Below are positions 16,380 to 25,691 of a stretch of DNA of 36,523 nucleotides, in pieces. A model generated the notes under the pieces. It was not told where the DNA came from, did no database searches, and saw only the letters and a list, made by a program, of their open reading frames with translations. The stretch covers positions 1-36,523 of the forward strand of contig JAWLGN010000014.1 of the NCBI GenBank assembly GCA_041685075.1. The letters run 5' to 3'. This DNA comes from JAMCRM01 sp041685075. Lineage in GTDB: Bacteria; Acidobacteriota; Terriglobia; Bryobacterales; Bryobacteraceae. Numbering within the stretch: position 1 is the first letter of the stretch; every line of letters starts with the position of its first letter. Made by a program: the position numbers and the translations under genes.

Positions 16380-19300
16380 ATGCACATTCGCAAAACCATT
16401 CTGGCGGCAGTAGTAAGCTGGTGCTTACTGGCGGTCGCGTTCGGGCAGGTGAATAAGAGTAATCTTACGGGGGTCGTTTACGACGCCAGCGGTTCCGCGA
16501 TACCTGGCGCGTCACTCAGGCTGCTCAACACCGCGACCGGCGCGGAGCGGCAGGCGGCCAGCGATGCCACGGGTCTGTACCGGTTCACGCTGCTGGACTT
16601 CGGCACCTATCGTCTGGAAATCGAAGCGGGCGGTTTCAAAAAGTTCGTGCGGGACGGAATTCTGCTCGAAACCGGCGAAACCACCACGCTCAACATAACC
16701 ATGGAATTGGGCCAGTTGACCGAATCCGTCACGGTCACGGGAGAGAGCCCGCTGCTTCGCACGGAAACCGGCGCGCTCGGCACGTCCGTGAATACGCGGG
16801 TGGTCGGCGAACTGCCGCTGATCAGCCGCAATCCCTATGCCTTCCTGCAACTGGCGGCCGGTATTCAGCACATGCGCAGCTCGGATGCCTTCAACCAGTG
16901 GGATAACAACGGACCTTCGGATTTCGCCGGCGGCGGCTCCGAGGGCAAATCGGAATTCCTCCTGGACGGTATCCCGAATATGCGCATCGAGACGGTCAGC
17001 TTCAGCCCGTCGCCCGACGCCGTACAGGAGATGCGCGTCCAGACCAACGCCTACGACGCGGAATACGGCCATTCGGGCGCGGCGTTCGTCAACGTTTCGA
17101 CCAGGGCGGGTACCAACGAGCTTCGCGGCAGCGTTTACTGGTTCCATCGCAACGACAACCTGAACGCCAACAGCTTCTTCAACAACCGCAACGGGAACCC
17201 CAAGGGCGAGCGCAAGCGCAACACGTATGGTTTTGAAGTCGGCGGACCGGTGTATCTTCCCAAGCTCTACAACGGCCGCGACCGCACGCACTTCCATACG
17301 AACTTCGAGGGCCATCGGAACGTAGGCGTGGGCCGTTCGCGGGCCATCGTGCCGTCGGAGCTGGAGCGCAACGGCGATTTCACGCGTTCGTTCGCCCAGA
17401 ACGGGCAGCCGTTGACGATCTTCGATCCGGCGACTACGCTGCCCAGCGGCTCCGGATACGTGCGATCTCCGTTTCCCGGGAACGTTATTCCCGAGAGCCG
17501 CTTCGACCCGGTAGCCGTAGCGGCGATGAAGTATTACCCGATGCCGAACGTCACTCCGACGGCTTCGAGCCTCGAGAACTTCGATAACCCCAACCAGAAC
17601 CAGCTCAAGTGGGCGAGCGTGTCCACCCGGGCGGACCACCAGATTGGGCCTTCGCACAACCTGTTCCTGCGCTTCGGGTGGAATCACCGAACCGACCCGA
17701 GCGACCCCTTCTATGGTGAAGCGTCCCGTCCGGCCGGCAATCCTACCTCCGGCCAGACATCTTCGCTCGCGGCAACATCGCGGCGGGCGCCGGCTATACC
17801 TGGATTATCAGCCCGACCACCATCATGGACGTCCGCGCGGGATTCACGCGCTATTTCGATGGCGAGTTTATGTTCGGCGAGGGCTTCGACATCGCGACGC
17901 TAGGTTTTCCGGCGAGCTTCGCCCAATCGATCGTCTTCGCGAACTTCCCGCGGTTTGAGATGAGCGGAGATGTCCAGCACCTGGGCGCCGGCCGGGAGAC
18001 CGCGAGGAACTACGTCAACCAGTACAATCCCCTGGTCAATTTCCACACCACGCTGAGCCGGCACGCGCTGAAGTACGGTTTCCGATATCAGGCGGCACAG
18101 TCGAACAGCTTCGAGCCGGGCCGCTCCGCCGGAGAATTCGAGTTTAGCCGTGTGTTCACCCGTGGTCCCGACCCCACACGCAGCACGACGACGGCAGGCC
18201 ACGACGTGGCCTCCTTCCTCCTGGGCACCCCCTCGAGCGGATCTGCGGAGGTGAACGCCTCGAGCGCGCTGCAGAATACCTACTTCTCCTTCTACATCCA
18301 GGACGACTGGAAGACAACCGACCGCCTGACACTCAACCTGGGAATTCGTTTCGAGCATGAAGGGCCCGTCACCGAGCGGTACGACCAGGGCAACGCGGGC
18401 TTCGACTTCGATGTGGCCAGCCCGATCGAGTCTGCCGCGGCCGCCAACTACGCCCTGAACCCCATCCCGGAACTTGCGTCCCTTCGGGTAAAGGGCGGAC
18501 TTGGGTTTTTGAACACCGGTGGGGCTCCGCGGGGAAACCTCGACATGCCCGCCCTCCTGTATGCGCCGCGCTTCGGCTTTGCCTATCGCGTGTCGAATTG
18601 GATCGTCTGGCGCGGCGGCTACGGCATGTACTACATACCGAACAACGTCAGCAACTTCCGTCAGGGCGGCTTCAGCCTCGCCACCCGCATGATCACGTCG
18701 CTCGATAACAATCTCACGCCCTATCGCCGGCTTTCCGATCCATTTCCGGACGGCCTCAGCATGCCCCCCGGCAGTGCCGGCGGGTTGATGACGGGCGTAG
18801 GGCAGAGTCTCACGGCAGGCAGAGCGGCATCCGGCGGCGTACCCAGCTACCGCAACGGCATGAGCCAGCAGTTCTCGATGGGTTTCCAGTTCGTTCTGCC
18901 GGCAGGAATATCCGTGGACGCGAACTACTCCGGCAATGTGTCTCAGCGCTTGGCGATGTCGCGCAACGTGAACGAGTATCCGAACGCGTATCTGCCCTTG
19001 AAAACCCGGCTGAACGCCAGGGTGCCGAACCCGTTCTACGGTGTGTTGACCGATCCGACCAGTTCGCTGAGCCAGGAGACCACCACGGTGTCGCAGTTGC
19101 TGCGGCCTTTCCCGCATTTCACGGGTCTGACGGAGGCCGTTCTGCCCTACGGCCGGTCTCACTATGACTCGATGCAGGTGCAAGTGACCCGGCGCATGGC
19201 GCAAGGCCTCTATTTCGGCGCCATCTACACGGTGTCGAAACTCATGGAGGCGACTTCGTACCTGAACGCCAACGACGCCAAGCCGGAACGCGTAATCTCC

Positions 19301-19810
19301 AACTCGGACCGTCCGCAGCGCTTTGTCGCGCACGGCATTTACGAACTGCCGTTCGGCAGGGGGCGCCGGTTCCTGAGTGACGCGCATCCTGTGGTGGGGC
19401 ATGTTCTCGGAGGGTGGCAGGTTAACTGGGTGGCGACCTATCAAAAGGGCGCGGCCATCGGCATTAATGCAGAGCGCCTGTTCCGGTCGGAGAACAACCC
19501 CTGGACCCTGGACGAGTGGTTCGATGTGACGCAGTTCGTGCCGCGGGAGCCCTTCACGTTGTGGGCCCTTTCGTCGCGCATCGCGGATCTGCGGACCGCC
19601 GGAATCAAGAAGTGGGATTTCACGCTCTCGAAAACCTTCCCGATTAGTGAGCGTGTCCGGTTCCGCTTCTCGACCGAATTTCACAACGCCTTCAATACCA
19701 CGCACCTGGGCTCACCGAACACTTCGGTGACCAGTGCGAGCTTCGGCCGCATCACTTCCACTACGGAGGGCCCGCGCGAGATCCAGCTCGTGGGGCGGAT
19801 TTCCTGGTAG
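16380..19810 (+). CDS. Oar-like TonB-dependent receptor, split by a frameshift near 17756
   Basis: An outer-membrane receptor heading the polysaccharide operon. The ATG at 16380 opens a signal peptide ending AFG-Q. Residues ~24-110 are a carboxypeptidase-regulatory-like domain, then a plug (GELPLISRNPYAFLQL segment) and a barrel ending in the aromatic signal L-V-G-R-I-S-W. The frame from 16380 leaves coding sense after about 17756 and stops at 17903. The proper continuation, D-I-F-A-R-G-N-I-A-A-G-A-G-Y, lies in another frame and runs to 19810. The full span plus one base gives 1144 codons, which fits a single missing base in 17700-17760. Both halves look undamaged, as in the first receptor. 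The GH28 genes follow after 12 bp, suggesting a pectin-like ligand. Confidence 0.88.
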
Positions 19811-19822
19811 CGGGAAAGCGGC

Positions 19823-21340
19823 ATGAAAACGTTGTCGTTGTTGTGCTTCGTCTGCTGGGCCGCGATCGCGGCCCAGCAGGCGCCCTCCACCGTTTTCGAT
19901 GTAAAGGCCCACGGCGCGGCCGGTGACGGCAAGACGAACGATACGAAAGCCATTCAACAGGCCATCGACGCCTGCGCGCGCTCCGGGGGCGGAACGGTCC
20001 ATCTGCCCGCCGGTACGTTCGTGAGCGGCACGCTCGTACTGAAGAGCAACGTCACTCTTTACCTGAGTGCCGGCGCCACCTTGGCGGGAAGCCGCAGGAT
20101 CGAGGACTACCAGCCCAACCATCTGATCTATGCCAAAGGAGCGGAGAACATCGGCATTGAAGGCCCCGGCAAGATCGACGGAAACGGCGATGCCTTCTGG
20201 TACCCGGATTTCAAGCCGCACAAACGGCGCCCCAGCCCCTTGATCGAACTCGTGGATTGCAGGGACGTCCGTATCCGGGACGTGCGGATTCGAAACACGC
20301 CAGGCTGGGGCATTCACCCGCTGAATTGCGAGCGTGTCGAAATTCGCGGAATTTCCATGATCAGCCCCATGCGGGGCCCGAACACCGATGGGATCGATCC
20401 GGACTCCAGCCGCCACGTGATCATCTCCGACAGTTACATCGAAACCGGCGACGATTGCATCGTCCTGAAGACCACCGGGAGGGCCGGCATGCCGGCACGC
20501 GCCTGTGAAAACGTGATCGTGAACAACTGCGTGCTGGTGAGCGACGATGCCGCCCTGAAGCTCGGGACCGAGAGTCACGGCGACTTCCGCAATATCGTCT
20601 TTTCGAACATCGTGGTTCGCAATACGCGTGTAGCGCTGGCGATCTATGCCAAAGACGGCGGCACTTTCGAGGACGTCAGCTTCTCCAATATCAGCATCGA
20701 CACGCATTCGGAACGCTCGAGATCCGCCCAGTACCCGATCCTGATCGACCTGGAAAAGCGCCTGCCGGAGTCGCGCCAGAGCCGCGTCAGGCGGATCAGC
20801 TTCAGCGATCTCACCTTGACAACAAGGGGTCGCGTGCTGGTTGCCGGCATGCCGGAGCAGCCCCTGGAAGACCTGACATTCCGCAACATCATGATGCGCA
20901 TTACCGGCTTCGAAGCAGTGGAGAAGCTGTCGAAGCCCAGAGGCAGCGCCAACGTGCGGAAGGTGGACCGGGGGAGCGACTACAGCTCCGTTCCGGCCGC
21001 CGTGATCTTCGCGAATGCACGGGGAGTGCGCTTGCGCGATTTCAGTTTGCTATGGGACGCGGATGGGCCGCCCCCGGAGCGGCACGCCGTCTATGCGGGC
21101 GGCGTGGAGGACCTGACGATTTCGGGCTTTCACGGCCGGCAGGCGAAACCAGGCGGTTCTCTCGCCGTGCTCGGGTTCGACCAGGTGAAGAACGTCTTCG
21201 TCTCGAACAGCGTTGCGGCCGCGGGTGCGGGAGCTTTCGCCGCGGTCGGCGGAGGCGCCACGGGCGAGGTCGTTCTGGAAGGCAACAACCTCCGCAACGC
21301 ACGCGAAGAAGTGGGCGGTACTACGTACGTCCACCGGTAA
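19823..21340 (+). CDS. secreted glycoside hydrolase family 28 (polygalacturonase-like), copy 1
   Basis: A 505-residue inverting hydrolase of the right-handed beta-helix (pectin-lyase-like) fold. The signal peptide ends IAA-Q, and V-F-D-V-K-A-H-G-A-A-G-D-G-K-T-N-D is the standard GH28 opening. Catalytic residues are visible: G-P-N-T-D-G-I-D (Asp189), T-G-D-D-C-I (Asp210, Asp211) and the His of G-T-E-S-H-G-D (His252). Repeated Asn-containing coils (ENIGIEG, DVRIRDVRI) fit the helix. GH28 covers polygalacturonase, rhamnogalacturonan hydrolase and exo-acting uronidases; the bacterial G-T-E-S-H-G-D subtype does not settle which. It is 12 bp after the TonB receptor and 13 bp before the second GH28 gene, so it is almost surely co-transcribed. 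Confidence 0.92.
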   Translation: MKTLSLLCFVCWAAIAAQQAPSTVFDVKAHGAAGDGKTNDTKAIQQAIDACARSGGGTVHLPAGTFVSGTLVLKSNVTLYLSAGATLAGSRRIEDYQPNHLIYAKGAENIGIEGPGKIDGNGDAFWYPDFKPHKRRPSPLIELVDCRDVRIRDVRIRNTPGWGIHPLNCERVEIRGISMISPMRGPNTDGIDPDSSRHVIISDSYIETGDDCIVLKTTGRAGMPARACENVIVNNCVLVSDDAALKLGTESHGDFRNIVFSNIVVRNTRVALAIYAKDGGTFEDVSFSNISIDTHSERSRSAQYPILIDLEKRLPESRQSRVRRISFSDLTLTTRGRVLVAGMPEQPLEDLTFRNIMMRITGFEAVEKLSKPRGSANVRKVDRGSDYSSVPAAVIFANARGVRLRDFSLLWDADGPPPERHAVYAGGVEDLTISGFHGRQAKPGGSLAVLGFDQVKNVFVSNSVAAAGAGAFAAVGGGATGEVVLEGNNLRNAREEVGGTTYVHR

Positions 21341-21353
21341 TAGAGGAACGCAC

Positions 21354-22880
21354 ATGAAAGCCTTGGGAATCTTGCTGTTGTTCGCCGCCGCCGCGGCGGC
21401 GCAGACATTCGACGCGCGCGCGCACGGCGCAAAGGGCGATGGCGTGGCTTTGGATTCGCCGGCCATTCAAAAGGCCATCGACGCCGCATTCAGCGCGGGC
21501 GGCGGCGTGGTGACCCTTTCCGCGGGCAATTACCTGAGCGGCACCATTGTGCTGAAGAGCAATGTGACGCTGCGCCTCGATCCGGGCGCCACGCTGTGGG
21601 CGAGCAAGCGGGCCGAGGATTACAAGCCGCGCCGCCTGATCTATGCCCAGGACGCTGAAAACATCGCCGTGGAGGGACGGGGAACCATTCAGGGCAACGG
21701 CGATACCTGGTGGGACAAGGCGGCCGGACGGCGCGTCTACCCGGCCAAGCAGGGAAGGCCGAGTCCGCTCCTGGAATTCGTCAATTCGCGGAATGTCCGG
21801 GTGCAGGATGTCACTATCCTGCAAGCACCCGGATGGGCCATTCATCCGTTGGAGTGCGACGGCGTGCTCATCCGGGGGATCCGGATCATTGCCGATCCAC
21901 GCGGTCCCAACACGGACGGCATCGACCCGGACTCCAGCCGCAACGTCCTGCTCGCGGATACCTTCATCGACACCGGCGACGATGCCATTGTCATCAAAAC
22001 CACCGGTCAACGCGGGGGCGAGGTGAAGCCCAGTGAGAACATCACGGTAACGAACTGCATTCTCACCACCAGGTGCAACGCCTTCAAGATCGGCACGGAG
22101 ACCCGCGGCGACGTCCGCAACATATCCGTGACGAATTGCGCGATGTACGGCAAGCCGGGCGTCTCCCGGGGGCCCATCTCCGGGATCGCTGTCGAGATGG
22201 TGGACGGGGCGGTGCTCGACGGCGTGGTGGTTTCCAATATCACGATGCGGGACGTGGAGACCCCCATCTTCATCCGGCTGGGCAATCGCGGCCGGGGGCA
22301 GGCCGTCCCAACTCCGGGCGCGCTGCGGAATGTCTCCATCAACAATGTTGTCGCGACCGGCGGCATTCTGACCAGTTCGATCACGGGCTTGCCGGGGCAT
22401 CTGGCGGAGAACGTGAGCCTCTCGAACATCAACATCACCATGAATGGCGGGGAGCAGGAGGTCCGCGCCCTGCTCGATGTGCCGGAGAATCCCGGGCGGT
22501 ACCCGGAGGCGAGGATGTTCGGCAACCTGCCCGCGCACGGGTTCTTCATACGACACGTGAACGGCCTGAGCATGAGGAACCTGCAGCTCAGGACGCGGGA
22601 ACCCGATCAGCGGCCCGCGATGATTTTTCACGACGTCCGCGGTCTGGATGTGGACGGCTTCCGCGCCGATAGCGTGCACGGGAAGGAGGCCGTGCTCTGG
22701 TTTCACGATGTTGCCGGGGCCCTGGTCCGCGGCGCCCGGACACCGGCAGGCACTCACGATTTTCTTCGGGTAACCGGCGCGGGTAGCAAGGATATCCACG
22801 TAAGCGGCAACCAGGTCGCGCCGGCCGGACGCATGGTCCGCATCGGCGAAGGCGTCGCCAACAGCGCCGTGATCGAGTAG
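21354..22880 (+). CDS. secreted glycoside hydrolase family 28, copy 2 (His replaced by Arg)
   Basis: The protein has 508 residues from the ATG at 21354 (AGAGGAA upstream at 21342), with a signal peptide ending AAAA-Q. It is a tandem paralogue of the preceding gene, sharing I-V-L-K-S-N-V-T-L, E-D-Y-K-P-R-R-L-I-Y and P-N-T-D-G-I-D-P-D-S-S-R. Catalytic aspartates are kept (Asp188, Asp209, Asp210). However, the family histidine is replaced: the segment reads G-T-E-T-R-G-D (Arg251) where copy 1 has G-T-E-S-H-G-D. In GH28 that histidine helps substrate binding and proton balance, so specificity or pH preference may differ. Together the two probably act on linked parts of one pectic chain. Confidence 0.9.
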   Translation: MKALGILLLFAAAAAAQTFDARAHGAKGDGVALDSPAIQKAIDAAFSAGGGVVTLSAGNYLSGTIVLKSNVTLRLDPGATLWASKRAEDYKPRRLIYAQDAENIAVEGRGTIQGNGDTWWDKAAGRRVYPAKQGRPSPLLEFVNSRNVRVQDVTILQAPGWAIHPLECDGVLIRGIRIIADPRGPNTDGIDPDSSRNVLLADTFIDTGDDAIVIKTTGQRGGEVKPSENITVTNCILTTRCNAFKIGTETRGDVRNISVTNCAMYGKPGVSRGPISGIAVEMVDGAVLDGVVVSNITMRDVETPIFIRLGNRGRGQAVPTPGALRNVSINNVVATGGILTSSITGLPGHLAENVSLSNINITMNGGEQEVRALLDVPENPGRYPEARMFGNLPAHGFFIRHVNGLSMRNLQLRTREPDQRPAMIFHDVRGLDVDGFRADSVHGKEAVLWFHDVAGALVRGARTPAGTHDFLRVTGAGSKDIHVSGNQVAPAGRMVRIGEGVANSAVIE

Positions 22881-22948
22881 CCGGTCCGGACCACGGGGCG
22901 CATGACGCCCGCTCCGGCCGGCGCAGGAGCCCAAGGAAGGGGGACTTT

Positions 22949-24229
22949 ATGTTTCGCGCGACACTGGCAAGCTTCGTTGCGTTGTGCTCTATGCTGCCGT
23001 GCTTTGCGGCCGGGCAGCCGAAACTTCTGCCGATCAAGCATTACCGCTTCAGCACGGTGGATAAGGACGCTCAGATGTGGAGCGCCCTCTACGTCGCCTC
23101 CGACGGCAAGATCTACGTGGGGCTGTGCACCCACGCCGACGCGGCCAATGTATACCAGTTCGATCCGCAGACCGAAACCATGCGCCACCTCGCGAACCTC
23201 ACCGAACTCAATGAGGAACGCGGCAAGGGCATTTGGACGAACGGCAAAATCCATGTCCAGATGCAGGAATTGGACGGCTGGGTGTACTTCGGCTCGTTGA
23301 GCGAGGACAACGGCCCGCCGGCGATCGACGCGGGAAGTTATAAGGGACCGCGCTGGTACCGGGTGGAGATGAAGACCGGGAAGGTGGAGCAGCTCGGGTT
23401 GATCAACAGCTTCTGGGGCCTGCTCGGCCAAACCATGGACCCGAAGCGCAGGCTCATCTATGGGCTTGCCGAAAACGGCCACCTGTACAAGTACTTCATC
23501 GACAAGGACTGGACCGAAGATCTCGGCCGCGTGGATAGTTGGGATATCTGCCGCACCATCTTTTCGGACGACTTCGGGAACGTGTACGGCAGCTATCCGC
23601 CGGGGCGCATCTGGAAGTACGATGTGGCGCGGGACCGCATCTTCGATCTCGAGCACATCCGTCTGCCGCTCATCAACCAGTCCCGCACCATGGCCAACCC
23701 CATGCTGGACCGCAAGGCGCAGTGGCGCATCATCGAGTGGGATCCGGTGGACCGTGCGGCCTACGGGATTATCGGCGGCTCCAATCTGCTGTTCAAGTAC
23801 GATCCGCATCAAGGTCCGGAGGGGACCGTAACGCCGCTCGTCTCCATGGCCGCGCCGGGCGTTCGGGACGGCGATCCCATGAACCTTCCCTACGCCACCC
23901 TGGCGATGACCATCTCTCAGAAAGAGCGAAAAATCTACTACTTGACCGTGATGGCCGGCGACTTCGACTACGGCGCGATTACCAAGGACGTGATGGGAGC
24001 TTCTTACCTGGTGACGTACGATCTGAAAACCGGCAAGCGCGACGATTTGGGAGTGTTGCGCACGGCCGACGGACGCACCGCCTCCGGCATGGGCGGCGCG
24101 CAGATGGACAAGGACGGGCGGCTGTGGTTCGTAGGCGCGTTCCAAGAGCCGGATCCGCGATACCGGGCGGGCCGCGGCAGGCGCGCGTACAGCATGGGGC
24201 TCGGCTGCTATGACCCGTTCCGCCGATAG
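22949..24229 (+). CDS. secreted seven-repeat beta-propeller protein, function unknown (copy 1)
   Basis: The protein has 426 residues with a signal peptide ending CFAA-G. I recognise no named family. Seven repeats of the type D-x-x-G-x-[IVL]-Y-x-G can be picked out: SDGKIYVGL, LDGWVYFGS, PKRRLIYGL, DDFGNVYGS, VDRAAYGII, KERKIYYLT and DKDGRLWFVG. This strongly suggests a seven-bladed propeller. Several polysaccharide lyase families and sugar-binding proteins use that fold, and the position right after two GH28 genes points to a part in glycan breakdown; the exact role is inference. The ATG at 22949 has GGAAGGGG just upstream. It is followed 10 bp later by a second protein of the same general design. 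Confidence 0.75.
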   Translation: MFRATLASFVALCSMLPCFAAGQPKLLPIKHYRFSTVDKDAQMWSALYVASDGKIYVGLCTHADAANVYQFDPQTETMRHLANLTELNEERGKGIWTNGKIHVQMQELDGWVYFGSLSEDNGPPAIDAGSYKGPRWYRVEMKTGKVEQLGLINSFWGLLGQTMDPKRRLIYGLAENGHLYKYFIDKDWTEDLGRVDSWDICRTIFSDDFGNVYGSYPPGRIWKYDVARDRIFDLEHIRLPLINQSRTMANPMLDRKAQWRIIEWDPVDRAAYGIIGGSNLLFKYDPHQGPEGTVTPLVSMAAPGVRDGDPMNLPYATLAMTISQKERKIYYLTVMAGDFDYGAITKDVMGASYLVTYDLKTGKRDDLGVLRTADGRTASGMGGAQMDKDGRLWFVGAFQEPDPRYRAGRGRRAYSMGLGCYDPFRR

Positions 24230-24239
24230 GAGAATGGAC

Positions 24240-25616
24240 ATGAAGAGGGCTCAAACCGCAGCTCCCTTTCTGGCGCTGTTGCTTCTGGCCGGCTCAGGCG
24301 GCGGCTTGTGGGCGCAGCGATGGGTCAATCCTCATTTCGACACCCATCGCCTGGACTACCGCGACCTGGGATATCCGGCGCAGAACCTGATTCCGGCCGA
24401 CAACAGCCGTATCTCGGCCCTTCTGGCGCATTCGAACGGCTTCATTTACGGCGCCACCAGCGGGCGGACGCAGTCGTACCTGTTTTTCTACAACCGTTTC
24501 ATCAACAAGGTGCGGCCGCTCGGCAGAATCGCAGATGCGCGTGGGGTTTACCACGGCCTGTTGGAGGGTAAAGACGGAGACATCTACATCGGCACCGGGC
24601 TGAGCATGTACGCGCCTGTGGAGCTGACCAGGAAATTCCCGGTCGAGGTCGAGGGCGTGGAGAAGCAGCTCTGGAAGGATATAACAGCGCCCTACCAAAG
24701 TTTTGCCGGCGGCCACATCTATCGGTACGTTCCCAAGACCGGCGATATCGAACGCTATACCAATGACTCGATGGCACAAGTGGAGGACCACGGGATCCCG
24801 GTTCCGCATAACACCATTTATGCGATGACCATGAGCCCGGATAAGTCAAAAATTTACGGCATTACCTACCCTGACGCGCACTTTTTCATCTTCGACGTGG
24901 CCGCGCGAAGAGCAACGGACTTGGGAGAGATTCTCACGCACAAGGTCTATAGCGGACCGGAACGTCATTGGCGAAGCGTGCCGCGGGCGTTGTACTGCGA
25001 TCCGAAGACCGGTGACGTGTACACCTCCGGGGACAACGGATTCATCATCCGTTACCATCCCGGCGGACAGAGCTTCGAGATGACGTACATGCGGCTTCCG
25101 GGCGAGTACTGGGAGGGCTTGAGTTCCTACGACTACCCGGTTGTCGAAGCGTTCGCGACCGACTCGCGCGGCAACGTGTATGCCGCCACCAACGACGGGC
25201 ATCTGGTCCGGCTGAACATCGAAGAGGATGACGTGGTCGTGCTTGGGAAGCCCCGGATCATGCGGCGCCTGCGCGCCATGGCCGCCGGCAAGGACGGCAA
25301 CCTCTACCTGATCAGCGGCGAGTTTGAGCGGTCCTGCAAGCTGCATACGTGGGACCTGCGCGGCGAGAAGGGCTTTTCGGAGCTGGGGCCGTTCGCCGTG
25401 GACCGCAGTCCCTACTACTCCCACCGGGCGTATCAGTTTGACGCCATGGCAGTGGCGCGGGATGGGGCGGTGTTCTGCGGTGAAAGCGATCGGGGTGGCA
25501 AGTTGTTTATCTACCTGCCCGGCCCGGGCCGGTTCAAGGGCATGCTCAACCCCTTCAATCCCGAAACGGAACGGCAGCGCGGCGATACTCCGAGCTTGAT
25601 TCCGGAACGACTGTGA
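24240..25616 (+). CDS. secreted seven-repeat beta-propeller protein, function unknown (copy 2)
   Basis: The protein has 458 residues. The ATG at 24240 is chosen over 24234 because AGGAG at 24228-24232 then has ideal spacing; a signal peptide ends LWA-Q. Seven blade-like motifs are visible: SNGFIYGAT, KDGDIYIGT, DKSKIYGIT, KTGDVYTSG, SRGNVYAAT, KDGNLYLIS and RDGAVFCGE. It is related in plan to the preceding protein, but the sequences have diverged widely, so the two probably do different jobs. The C-terminus has an ordinary polar tail (FNPETERQRGDTPSL). No catalytic motif is recognised. It is probably in the same operon as the GH28 genes. Confidence 0.75.
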   Translation: MKRAQTAAPFLALLLLAGSGGGLWAQRWVNPHFDTHRLDYRDLGYPAQNLIPADNSRISALLAHSNGFIYGATSGRTQSYLFFYNRFINKVRPLGRIADARGVYHGLLEGKDGDIYIGTGLSMYAPVELTRKFPVEVEGVEKQLWKDITAPYQSFAGGHIYRYVPKTGDIERYTNDSMAQVEDHGIPVPHNTIYAMTMSPDKSKIYGITYPDAHFFIFDVAARRATDLGEILTHKVYSGPERHWRSVPRALYCDPKTGDVYTSGDNGFIIRYHPGGQSFEMTYMRLPGEYWEGLSSYDYPVVEAFATDSRGNVYAATNDGHLVRLNIEEDDVVVLGKPRIMRRLRAMAAGKDGNLYLISGEFERSCKLHTWDLRGEKGFSELGPFAVDRSPYYSHRAYQFDAMAVARDGAVFCGESDRGGKLFIYLPGPGRFKGMLNPFNPETERQRGDTPSLIPERL

Positions 25617-25691
25617 AGTTCGTGAGCCGCTCCCGAGCCCGGGGCGGCAACGTTCATAACTCTTGCGAATGTTTGAGGAGAAAGATTCAGC

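Noticed and set aside
17900..19705. 601-codon leftward open frame opposite the second TonB receptor
   Set aside because: No domain; the receptor barrel on the plus strand explains the open reading.
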